Source: SIG440 sp045578305
GTDB lineage: Bacteria; Bacillota; Clostridia; Monoglobales; Monoglobaceae
Direction of reading: 5' to 3'
Assembly (NCBI GenBank): GCA_045578305.1
Contig: JAZNKA010000031.1
Location: forward strand, 1 to 12,472
Length of the DNA stretch: 12,472 nucleotides
Part shown: piece by piece, positions 7,613 to 12,472 of the stretch
How the letters are laid out: the number at the start of each line of letters is the position of its first letter
How positions within the stretch are numbered: the first letter of the stretch is position 1
Made by a program: the position numbers and the translations under genes
Notes under the pieces: model-generated
The model's input: the letters and a program-made list of their open reading frames with translations, nothing else
Database searches by the model: none
Told to the model about the DNA's origin: nothing

Positions 7613-7648
7613 AAAAAGCAACGAAGCATTTTGCTTCGTTGCTTTTTT
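7613..7648 (+). terminator. Intrinsic terminator of nagB-like gene
   Basis: GCAACGAAGCA (7618-7628) pairs perfectly with TGCTTCGTTGC (7632-7642) around a TTT loop, flanked by AAAAA and TTTTTT. It is a strong rho-independent terminator 21 bases after the stop codon, and the A-run could let it act on both strands. Confidence 0.93.
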
Positions 7649-7945
7649 GCAAATAGAAAATCATCTTATCATAGCACCTTTGGGGGGCGAAGAGAAAATA
7701 GTGCAGAACGGGCAAACTGAGCCCAAAGGGGTTACCCGAAGGCGTACTCGTGTACGCCGAGAGGCGAAGTTTGTTCGTAGCATAAAGCTTTGTAAATCTT
7801 AAAATTCGTTGAAAAAGAATTTTTACCTTGATTTTTTTCTAATTTCTTAAAAGGCTTTTAAAAACATATCTGTTGCTTTATGCGGTCTGTCCATTTTATC
7901 ACAGCCCCTTATTTCCCAAATTTTTCTTTACATAAAAATTCCCTT
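7649..7945. other. Non-coding stretch with a GC-rich foldable island
   Basis: No supported gene lies between the nagB-like terminator and spoVT. From about 7674 to 7775 the sequence is clearly richer in G+C than its flanks and can fold. CCTTTGGG (7677-7684) pairs with CCCAAAGG (7722-7729). CAAACT (7713-7718) pairs with AGTTTG (7768-7773). GGCGTAC (7741-7747) pairs with GTACGCC (7752-7758) around TCGT. GCATAAAGC (7780-7788) also has an inverted copy GCTTTATGC (7874-7882). The rest, to spoVT, is AT-rich with no clear signal beyond TTGACA at 7946. Confidence 0.5.
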
Positions 7946-7994
7946 TTGACAAACAATAATTTTGTAAAATCAACCAAAAGGAGCAATTTATTAT

Positions 7995-8531
7995 ATGAAA
8001 GCAACCGGAATTGTAAGAAGGATTGACGACCTCGGCAGAATTGTAATTCCCAAAGAAATTCGCCGCACAATGCGCATCCGTGAAGGAGATCCATTGGAAA
8101 TTTATACCGAAAGCGACGGAACTGTTATATTTAAGAAATATTCACCCATAGGCGAGCTTTCAGAATTTGCAGTTCAATACGCCGAATCTTTGGCAAAAAC
8201 AACAGGTCTTGCCTGCTGTATTTCTGACACCGATACAATAATCGCCGTGTCAGGCGCACCCAAAAAAGAGCTTGCTGACAAAAAGCTTTCTGCCGATGCC
8301 GAAAAAATTATGCACGGTAAAACAGGCTTTGTGGCATCCAAAAGCGACAAAAATATCGCTGTAATCGACGGAAACGACAACTACAAAGCAGGCGTTATTG
8401 CCCCCATCGTTTTTGACGGTGACAGCATCGGTACAGTGATGATTTTGTCCTCCGACGGCAAAGTTTTTGGCGAGGCAGAATCCAAGCTTGCTGAAGTCGC
8501 AGCCGGCTTTTTGGGCAAAACGATGGAGTAG
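7995..8531 (+). CDS. spoVT: Stage V sporulation protein T (AbrB-family regulator)
   Basis: This 178-residue transcription factor, in Bacillus, tunes sigma-G-dependent forespore gene expression. The N-terminal AbrB swapped-hairpin DNA-binding domain is unmistakable at 1-50 (MKATGIVRRIDDLGRIVIPK, then EIRRTMRIREGDPLEIY). Residues about 55-178 form the GAF-like domain typical of SpoVT, and the length equals that of B. subtilis SpoVT (178). AAAAGGAG sits 11 bases before the ATG, a slightly long spacing. A TTGACA occurs at 7946-7951 but its only -10-like partner (TAAAAT, 7965) is 13 bases away, so no promoter is assigned; in Bacillus the gene is sigma-G controlled. Its presence is the best evidence that the organism forms endospores. 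Confidence 0.94.
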   Translation: MKATGIVRRIDDLGRIVIPKEIRRTMRIREGDPLEIYTESDGTVIFKKYSPIGELSEFAVQYAESLAKTTGLACCISDTDTIIAVSGAPKKELADKKLSADAEKIMHGKTGFVASKSDKNIAVIDGNDNYKAGVIAPIVFDGDSIGTVMILSSDGKVFGEAESKLAEVAAGFLGKTME

Positions 8532-8558
8532 CGTCATTTGAGCCCTGTTTGCAGAAAT

Positions 8559-8600
8559 CCCCAAAACAAAAGCACTCGCAAGGGTGCTTTTGTTTTGGGG
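8559..8600 (+). terminator. 19-bp bidirectional terminator hairpin after spoVT
   Basis: 8559-8577 pairs with 8582-8600 along 19 positions with one T-G wobble, around a GCAA tetraloop of the GNRA type. The upper stem (GCACTC/GGGTGC) is followed by TTTTGTTTT and preceded by AAAACAAAA, so it can terminate in either direction; the CCCC/GGGG base extends the stem. Confidence 0.9.
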
Positions 8601-8634
8601 GAAAGCAGAAACATAGGGAGCTTTAACAAATTTT

Positions 8635-8740
8635 GTTTTGCGTAAGCAAAACTACCTTTTCTCTTATCTATTCTCTTTTATCTCTTATCTGGAAACGACA
8701 ATTTTTAGAGAAGATTGAAGAGAGAATAGTGAAAAGATAA
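8635..8740. repeat. AT-rich imperfect inverted-repeat element
   Basis: GTTTTGC-GTAA-GCAAAAC (8635-8652) is a 7-bp GNRA-loop hairpin. It is followed by a pyrimidine-rich arm at about 8656-8690 (ACCTTTTCTCTTATCTATTC...) whose reverse complement recurs imperfectly at about 8707-8736; the best block, CTATTCTCT against AGAGAATAG, is exact. Between the arms, GAAACGACAATTTT (8692-8705) repeats an arm of the tRNA terminator. No coding potential is seen. It may be a decayed miniature element or an intergenic palindrome. Confidence 0.5.
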
Positions 8741-8746
8741 AACTAC

Positions 8747-8791
8747 AAAAAGAAACGACAACTTTCTTTTTGAAAATTGTCGTTTCTTTTT
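8747..8791 (-). terminator. Terminator of tRNA-Arg
   Basis: AAAAAGAAACGACAA (8747-8761) is the perfect 15-base complement of TTGTCGTTTCTTTTT (8777-8791). Read on the minus strand it begins at the last base of the tRNA CCA end and finishes with TTTTT, a rho-independent terminator abutting the tRNA. Confidence 0.85.
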
Positions 8792-8867
8792 GGTATGCCC
8801 GGTGCGATTCGAACGCATGACCTTCAGAGTCGGAGTCTGACACTCTATCCAGCTGAGCTACGGGCAC
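8791..8867 (-). tRNA. tRNA-Arg (anticodon CCG)
   Basis: The minus strand folds as a 77-base tRNA. The acceptor stem is GTGCCCG with CGGGCAT (one G-T pair at the end), discriminator A and encoded CCA. The D-stem is GCTC/GAGT. The anticodon stem is TCAGA/TCTGA with loop CTCCGAC, so the anticodon is CCG and it reads CGG. The variable region is AGGTC. The T-arm is ATGCG-TTCGAAT-CGCAC, with an A-C mismatch at the first T-stem pair (49-65). No convincing promoter lies directly upstream, so it may be cotranscribed with the small gene at 8911-9198. Confidence 0.95.
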
Positions 8868-8879
8868 ATATCAAATTGA

Positions 8880-8905
8880 GGGCGGTTTTTAAGCCGCCCT
8901 TTTTT
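8880..8905 (+). terminator. Plus-strand intrinsic terminator facing the tRNA and small gene
   Basis: GGGCGG (8880-8885) pairs with CCGCCC (8894-8899), extendable by T-G and T-A pairs towards the loop, and is followed by six T on the plus strand. Read on the minus strand there is no T-run after the stem. It may therefore block plus-strand readthrough, while minus-strand transcription from the small gene into the tRNA can continue. Confidence 0.65.
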
Positions 8906-8910
8906 GCATT

Positions 8911-9198
8911 TTAATAATTTTCGAGAGCATCTTCAAGCCAGAAGAACCCAATATCAAAAGCTTTGTAAAGTCCATCGCGTTCTGCCTGCTTGATAAGTGT
9001 AGAATTTTCTTCTCTGTTTGTGCGAAGCTCGATTACAACTTTAGTTGCAATATCCAAATCATTCAACTTTTCGGATTCTGTAATGCGGAAGACAACCATG
9101 TACTTGGTTCCCGGAGCTCCATAATAAATCTCATTACCTTTTCTGAGAAGCATCTTTCCTTTATACATCAATACTTCGTCTTTCTTTTTTGAGGGCAT
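8911..9198 (-). CDS. Small conserved-looking protein of unknown function
   Basis: The ATG at 9196-9198 gives 95 residues (MPSKKKDEVLMYKGKMLLRK...). It is preferred over an ATG 18 bases earlier because AAAGGAG lies 8 bases before it, inside what would be the longer version. The protein starts with a lysine-rich segment, then alternating hydrophobic strands (MLLRKGNEIYYG, KYMVVFRI, TKVVIELRT) and a C-terminal helix-like part ending FFWLEDALENY. It has no signal peptide, membrane segment or cysteine motif, so it is probably a small cytosolic protein. I recall similar short proteins in Clostridia, but no function. It is followed by tRNA-Arg and lies 191 bases downstream of truA in the same direction. 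Confidence 0.8.
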   Translation of the reverse strand: MPSKKKDEVLMYKGKMLLRKGNEIYYGAPGTKYMVVFRITESEKLNDLDIATKVVIELRTNREENSTLIKQAERDGLYKAFDIGFFWLEDALENY

Positions 9199-9389
9199 AT
9201 TTCGCACTCCTTTCATATCTTAACAGTTTTCACTAAACCATAATCATTACTCTATATAATAACAAATTTTTACTCAAAAAGCAATAGCTAAATCACATTT
9301 TCATTGATTTTCTAAATATAACCCTTTTCTGTACAAGTGCACACCTATTACAGGTTTGCCTTTCGGTCACTTACGGCACCGACCTCCTT

Positions 9390-10127
9390 TTACTGATAAA
9401 AAACCTCTTTTAAGATAAGTCCGCAAGCAGGAAGCGTTAATCCGGCAGCTTCGCGATTTTTTGTTTCAAAAATATCTGCAACTACCTGCTCATCAAGCTT
9501 GCCTGTCCCGATTTCATAGAGCGTTCCCGAGATAATCCTGACCATATTATAAAGAAAGCCGTTTCCGTTGATGCGAATTGCTATAATTCCGTCTTCTTCA
9601 AATATTTCAATATAATTTATTGTTCTGACGGTTGATTTCTTTGTTCTTCCAACCGAGCTGAAGCCTTTGAAATCGTGAGTTCCCAAAAGTTGTTTTGCCG
9701 CCAAACGCATCTTTTCAATATCGGGTATTTCATCTGCACAAAACACATACTTTCTCACAAATACATTCGGCTTTCGGGTTGCAATTTTGTATTCGTATGT
9801 CTTTGACACAGCATTAAGTCTGCTGTGAAACCGCTCATCTACTTCCTCAACCGAAGTTACAAGAATATCTTGTGGCAGGTATCTGTTAAGATACTCTTTT
9901 ATCTCTTCAGCTACCAGCTTTGTGTCGCATTTAAAATTTGCAACCTGAGCATCAGCATGAACTCCGGCGTCAGTTCTGCCCGATGCAAAAACCTCAATAT
10001 TTTTGCCACACATTTTCGAAAGGACATTTTCAAAGCGTTCCTGAATGGTGTTTTGAGTATTCCCCTGCCGTTGCCAGCCGTTATATTTCGTGCCGTCATA
10101 CTGAACGATAATTTTATAGTTCTTCAT
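9390..10127 (-). CDS. truA: tRNA pseudouridine synthase A
   Basis: TruA makes pseudouridine at positions 38-40 of the anticodon arm. The 245-residue product is the usual bacterial length. The N-terminus MKNYKIIVQYDGTKYNGWQRQ is the standard family start. The catalytic aspartate is D53 in ASGRTDAGVHA (48-58). FKGFSSVGRTKKSTVRTI and GNGFLYNMVRIISGTL (the C-terminal domain motif with the invariant Arg) complete the family pattern. GAGG sits 8 bases before the ATG. It lies 65 bases after dtd in the same direction with no terminator between, so the two are probably cotranscribed. An AGGAGG immediately follows its stop codon with no recognised gene after it. Confidence 0.96.
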   Translation of the reverse strand: MKNYKIIVQYDGTKYNGWQRQGNTQNTIQERFENVLSKMCGKNIEVFASGRTDAGVHADAQVANFKCDTKLVAEEIKEYLNRYLPQDILVTSVEEVDERFHSRLNAVSKTYEYKIATRKPNVFVRKYVFCADEIPDIEKMRLAAKQLLGTHDFKGFSSVGRTKKSTVRTINYIEIFEEDGIIAIRINGNGFLYNMVRIISGTLYEIGTGKLDEQVVADIFETKNREAAGLTLPACGLILKEVFYQ

Positions 10128-10192
10128 TGTTTATTCCTCACACCTTTTAAAACCGGCATCCTCCGCCGCACAAACGGGAACAATCTTCCCCA

Positions 10193-10645
10193 TCAACCTA
10201 TAATTTCCTTACTGTCAAGCACCACTGTAAATGGTCCATCATTCACCAGCGACACCTTCATATCTGCGCCAAAAACGCCGCTTTGTGTGTTTTTAAACAG
10301 TGCTCTGCATCTTTCCAGAATATATTCATAAAGTTCTTCTGCAAGTCCCGGGCTTCCGGCATTTGTAAAGCTTGGTCTGTTTCCTTTTTTGCAGTCAGCA
10401 TAAAGCGTAAACTGCGAAACAACCAAAACGCTGCCGCCAACCTGGTCTATGTTTAAATTAGTCTTTCCGTTTTCATCCTCAAAAAGTCTGAGTCTTGCAA
10501 CTTTTTCAATCATTTTGTCTGCAATTTCTTTTGTATCTTCATTTGAGACACCCAACAGCAAAAGATATCCTTTTTCAATTTTGCCCTTCACTTCACCGTC
10601 TACTTCAACCTTTGCGCTGAGCACTCTTTGCAAAACAATCTTCAT
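10193..10645 (-). CDS. dtd: D-aminoacyl-tRNA deacylase
   Basis: DTD hydrolyses D-amino acids (and glycine) mischarged on tRNA. I use the ATG at 10643-10645, giving 150 residues (MKIVLQRVLSAKVEVDGEV). The open frame extends 31 codons further, but that part has no family match and runs across the predicted promoter. GAGGTGG lies about 5-6 bases before this ATG. The signature SQFTLYADCKKGNRPSF is at 77-93. NDGPFTV at 135-141 carries the Gly-cisPro pair (137-138) that enforces chiral selection. The leader is only about 12 bases. It is the first gene of the dtd-truA unit. Confidence 0.96.
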   Translation of the reverse strand: MKIVLQRVLSAKVEVDGEVKGKIEKGYLLLLGVSNEDTKEIADKMIEKVARLRLFEDENGKTNLNIDQVGGSVLVVSQFTLYADCKKGNRPSFTNAGSPGLAEELYEYILERCRALFKNTQSGVFGADMKVSLVNDGPFTVVLDSKEIIG

Positions 10646-10663
10646 TTTTTCCACCTCAAGTCT

Positions 10664-10693
10664 ATTGTAGCACAGATGCGGCCTAAATGACAA
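10664..10693 (-). promoter_or_regulatory. Sigma-A promoter of dtd-truA
   Basis: On the minus strand TTGTCA (10693-10688) and TACAAT (10669-10664) are 18 bases apart. The predicted start is near 10657, directly ahead of the dtd ribosome binding site. Confidence 0.75.
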
Positions 10694-10738
10694 TATAATT
10701 GTTGAATTTCTTTGCTTGCGACAACGCCAAAGCATCAT

Positions 10739-10772
10739 AAAAACCGGATACCCTCATGGATATCCGGTTTTT
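10739..10772 (-). terminator. Bidirectional intrinsic terminator upstream of dtd
   Basis: AAAAACCGGATA (10739-10750) pairs perfectly with TATCCGGTTTTT (10761-10772) around a 10-base loop. It has T-runs on both strands. On the minus strand it would end a transcript coming from the 10773-11057 island, because the gene at 11161 already has its own terminator. Confidence 0.85.
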
Positions 10773-11057
10773 ATTCTTTAATTCAGCAATTTTCAAGCAT
10801 CAGTTCCCATTACTTTATTTTTTCGTTGAAATCTCTCAACGGAATTGAATTGACCAACTCTATTTTGGGCAAAAGTTGGCGGTGTAGCTAAATCATATCA
10901 TTTATAAACTCTGTTAAAGGTTTTACAAATAATATCTTATATTTTATAAATAAAACTTGATTTTTTATAAAAATATTCCCGCTTTTTATAAAATAACATT
11001 AAAGTTTTATAAAAAATGCGAATAAAAAACAGTTGGCTTTTCAGCCACCCGAAGACG
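10773..11057. other. Non-coding island between two terminators
   Basis: This AT-rich stretch of about 285 bases contains no supported reading frame. It holds two small hairpins (CGTTGA/TCAACG at 10824-10841 and CCAACT/AGTTGG at 10854-10879), the 21-bp phased palindrome array (10900-11014), and a TGGCT-TTTC-AGCCA hairpin (11034-11047). It is bounded by terminators at 10739-10772 and 11060-11107. Confidence 0.7.
10900..11014. repeat. Six-copy, 21-bp-phased TTTTATAAAA palindrome array
   Basis: Copies start at 10900 (ATTTATAAAC), 10921 (TTTTACAAAT), 10942 (TTTTATAAAT), 10963, 10984 and 11005 (all three TTTTATAAAA). Every step is exactly 21 bp, two helical turns. The five 11-bp spacers are not alike (for example TCTGTTAAAGG, ATATTCCCGCT), so only the 10-bp palindrome is conserved. 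One more step in either direction gives no match. This is the pattern of a phased protein-binding array or an intrinsically bent segment. No protein partner is identified. Confidence 0.8.
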
Positions 11058-11059
11058 AA

Positions 11060-11107
11060 AAAAGGCCTCCTATGGTAGTTTCTTTTATTCTACCATAGTA
11101 GCCTTTT
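11060..11107 (-). terminator. Terminator after the cysteine-rich small gene
   Basis: CTATGGTAG (11070-11078) pairs with CTACCATAG (11090-11098). A lower stem AAAAGGC (11060-11066) pairs with GCCTTTT (11101-11107) across a small internal loop. On the minus strand it ends with a run of T, about 50 bases past the stop at 11161. Confidence 0.85.
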
Positions 11108-11160
11108 CTGTACTGTCTGCACAAACTGGTGCAGTTCAATGCACCGCCTCTTTTATATTC

Positions 11161-11454
11161 TTAGTCACACTTTATGCTTTCTTCGCCTACACAAGCTTCG
11201 ATCTGATATCTGATCGGTATCTTTATGCATACCTTTTGAGTAATAACCAAATCAAGACCGTTTTCACATTCGCCATCGCAGCACTCAATAACGGGTTCTT
11301 CGCAGCACTCTATTGTTATATCACCTGTTTTTGTTTTAGGTCTTACAGCTATCGGAATGCTGATATTCGCATACTGGTAATTCACGGTAGAGCAGCCGTC
11401 ACCTCGATCATCACATCCGCCAAATTCCATTTCATTATATTCTTCCGGATTCAT
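11161..11454 (-). CDS. Small cysteine-rich protein, possible spore-coat component
   Basis: The 97-residue product has ten cysteines (14, 21, 50, 51, 58, 59, 63, 76, 88, 96), including two CC pairs, and no signal peptide. Two similar strand-like segments, YANISIPIAVRP (28-39) and KVCIKIPIRYQIEA (75-87), suggest an internal duplication around an acidic Cys-rich middle. I do not recognise a named family. The closest impression is of small Cys-rich coat-type proteins of Clostridia carrying a TQKVCIKIPI-like segment. AAAGGAG lies 9 bases before the ATG. The upstream region has a sigma-K-like promoter pattern (11510-11536), which would place expression in the sporulating mother cell. The coat assignment is inference from these two points only. 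Confidence 0.78.
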   Translation of the reverse strand: MNPEEYNEMEFGGCDDRGDGCSTVNYQYANISIPIAVRPKTKTGDITIECCEEPVIECCDGECENGLDLVITQKVCIKIPIRYQIEACVGEESIKCD

Positions 11455-11485
11455 TCTGTCATTCTCCTTTTTGTTGCATTTTTTG

Positions 11486-11506
11486 TATCCTGCCAGGAGC
11501 AGGATA
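11486..11506 (-). other. 5'-leader hairpin of the cysteine-rich gene
   Basis: TATCCTGC (11486-11493) pairs with GCAGGATA (11499-11506) around CAGGA. It falls at or next to the predicted transcript start, so it would cap the 5' end of the mRNA and may stabilise it. Confidence 0.5.
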
Positions 11507-11509
11507 TTA

Positions 11510-11536
11510 TATTTTATGCAAAATCTGGAAGAATGT
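11510..11536 (-). promoter_or_regulatory. Sigma-K-like sporulation promoter
   Basis: On the minus strand an AC within AACA (11537-11534) is followed after 16 bases by CATAAAATA (11518-11510). This fits the Bacillus sigma-K pattern (mACm, 16-17 bases, CATAnnnTA). An overlapping TATAAT is present but has no -35 at the right distance. Confidence 0.45.
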
Positions 11537-11558
11537 TCTGTTCCTCATCGGCCCAAAA

Positions 11559-11579
11559 TGTTCCCAATACTTGAGAACC
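11559..11579 (-). terminator. Weak terminator after the CAP-domain gene
   Basis: On the minus strand GTTCTCAA and TTGGGAAC pair (8-9 bp, one T-G wobble) around GTA, followed by ATTTT. It begins 16 bases after the stop at 11595. The short T-run suggests partial termination. Confidence 0.5.
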
Positions 11580-11594
11580 ATCCCCTTGTCTTGT

Positions 11595-12350
11595 CTATCT
11601 TCCAACAAACATCTGGGTCCAGTAGTTTCCGTCTGCAACATATCCAACGCCGATTGTATTGTATGCTGGATTTAAAATGTTTGCTCTGTGTCCTGCTGAA
11701 TTCATCCATCCATTAACAACAGCCTGAGGAGTTGCCTGCCCTCTGGCAATATTCTCGCCGGCAGTTTTGTATGATATACCAAAACTCTTCATCATATCAA
11801 AAGGCGAACCATAAACAGGACTTGTGTGAGAAAAATAGTTATTATCTTTCATATCCTGGGACTTGATTCTTGCAACACGGCTCAATTCTTCGTCCGCTAC
11901 AAGTTCGCCAAGGCCGTTTGAAACTCGTATTTCATTTACAAGTCTTATAACTTCTTTCTCATATTCATTCATATTTGAATCTGTTGACGGAATGTCATTA
12001 TCCTCCGCGGGCGGTGTAACCCCTGCATCTCCTGACGGAGTATCATTGTCCTGGGTGGGAGGTGTAACGCCTGTATCTCCTGACGGAATACCATTGTCCT
12101 CGTCGGGAGGTGTAACACCTGCATCTCCTGACGGATTATCATTATCCTGTTCAGGACAAATAATACCCTGAATAATGCTGTTTAGCAAATCACCACATGT
12201 GAGATTGCCGCCTCCTGACTCACCCTTAACAACAACTGCACATATACCATTACCCACGGTAATCTTATCAACTGTAAAAGCCGAAGCAACTGTCGGGAGC
12301 ATAGCTACTGACATTGCCACAATAGCTAACTTTGAAAAAAACTTCTTCAT
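11595..12350 (-). CDS. Secreted CAP/SCP-domain protein (YkwD-like) with 16-residue repeats
   Basis: The start at 12348-12350 (251 residues) is set by AGGAGG 6-7 bases upstream and gives a clean signal peptide: MKKFFSK, hydrophobic core to about 20, and cleavage after ASA (24). An ATG 39 bases earlier would spoil it. Residues 25-67 form a short N-terminal region with C37, C52 and C65. Residues 68-115 are three 16-residue repeats (core PSGDAGVTPP) plus a partial fourth, a likely wall-spanning linker. The CAP domain fills 128-251: EVIRLVNEIR, NNYFSHTSPVYGSPFDMM (His175), AGENIA, GWMNSAGHRANILN, IGVGYV, YWTQMFVGR. The family includes YkwD and the spore-associated SafA/YhcS-type neighbours; its activity in bacteria is not settled. 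No sortase motif is present. Confidence 0.93.
   Translation of the reverse strand: MKKFFSKLAIVAMSVAMLPTVASAFTVDKITVGNGICAVVVKGESGGGNLTCGDLLNSIIQGIICPEQDNDNPSGDAGVTPPDEDNGIPSGDTGVTPPTQDNDTPSGDAGVTPPAEDNDIPSTDSNMNEYEKEVIRLVNEIRVSNGLGELVADEELSRVARIKSQDMKDNNYFSHTSPVYGSPFDMMKSFGISYKTAGENIARGQATPQAVVNGWMNSAGHRANILNPAYNTIGVGYVADGNYWTQMFVGR
12006..12149 (-). repeat. Three tandem 48-bp repeats inside the CAP-domain gene
   Basis: GGTGTAAC recurs at 12013, 12061 and 12109, exactly 48 bp apart. The flanking bases (CCTGACGGA) are also repeated with third-position changes. The units encode the 16-residue PSGDxGVTPP repeats and are in frame, so copy-number change would keep the protein intact. Confidence 0.9.
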
Positions 12351-12374
12351 ATCTTTCCTCCTAATTTTTATTTT

Positions 12375-12424
12375 GTGTCTTCTTGACACTTCATCATCAT
12401 AACATATTAGTTTACATAATTCAA
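12375..12424 (-). promoter_or_regulatory. Sigma-A promoter and leader hairpin of the CAP-domain gene
   Basis: On the minus strand TTGAAT (12424-12419) and TATGAT (12401-12396) are 17 bases apart. The predicted start near 12389 coincides with a small hairpin GTGTC/GACAC (12375-12379 with 12385-12389), which would sit at the very 5' end of the transcript. Confidence 0.7.
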
Positions 12425-12472
12425 ATGTACTTGTTGGGAGTACAGGATATTAAATCATCAAAGTATAATTTT

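Noticed and set aside
7946..7970. TTGACA with TAAAAT as spoVT promoter
   Set aside because: The spacing is only 13 bases, too short for sigma-A. No convincing sigma-F or sigma-G boxes were found either.
8685..8867. Short frame beginning MPVAQLDRVSDSDSEG
   Set aside because: This is the well-known false translation of a tRNA gene; the tRNA-Arg fold accounts for the sequence.
8791..8867. tRNA-Arg as an integration site of a mobile element
   Set aside because: No integrase, no duplicated tRNA 3' end and no cargo genes are visible on either side.
10900..11014. CRISPR array
   Set aside because: The repeats are 10 bp and the spacers 11 bp, far below CRISPR dimensions, and no cas gene is present.

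Overview
This window looks like chromosomal core genome from a spore-forming member of the Clostridia (Firmicutes), probably Oscillospirales/Ruminococcaceae-like. The evidence is a SpoVT regulator, strong AGGAGG-type ribosome binding sites, TTGAAA/TATACT-type promoters, an AT-rich base composition, and a PcrA helicase with a roughly 45-residue insertion between motifs I and Ia that I recall from that group. No integrase, transposase, phage gene or canonical CRISPR array is visible.

Region 1 (1-6667, minus strand) is one long co-oriented block. In transcription order it runs rnhA (RNase HI), iscS (cysteine desulfurase), iscU (Fe-S scaffold), mnmA (tRNA 2-thiouridylase), pcrA (UvrD-type helicase), an AllA-like ureidoglycolate lyase-family cupin, and a truncated class I SAM methyltransferase that leaves the window at base 1. 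Gaps are short (an 8-base overlap up to about 90 bases). IscS supplies persulfide sulfur both to IscU for Fe-S assembly and to MnmA for s2U34 in tRNA. A 10-bp hairpin followed by TTTT lies between iscU and mnmA and may attenuate the downstream genes.

Region 2 (6668-8600, plus strand) is divergent from rnhA. It holds a NagB-family sugar-phosphate deaminase-like gene with a near-consensus promoter and a strong terminator, then a 400-base non-coding stretch containing a GC-rich foldable island, then spoVT with a 19-bp bidirectional terminator hairpin.

Region 3 (8601-10693, minus strand) contains dtd (D-aminoacyl-tRNA deacylase), truA (tRNA pseudouridine synthase), a small conserved-looking protein of unknown function, and tRNA-Arg(CCG) with encoded CCA. 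This is a translation and tRNA-quality cluster. An AT-rich imperfect inverted repeat follows the tRNA terminator.

Region 4 (10694-12472, minus strand) contains a secreted CAP/SCP-domain (YkwD-like) protein with a 16-residue repeat linker, followed by a small ten-cysteine protein whose upstream region matches the mother-cell sigma-K promoter pattern (possible spore-coat component). Below it is a terminator-bounded non-coding island.

That island carries the most unusual signal in the window: six copies of the palindrome TTTTATAAAA, four near-perfect and two degenerate, at an exact 21-bp period (10900-11014) with unrelated 11-bp spacers. This looks like a helically phased protein-binding or DNA-bending array, possibly beside a small RNA gene.
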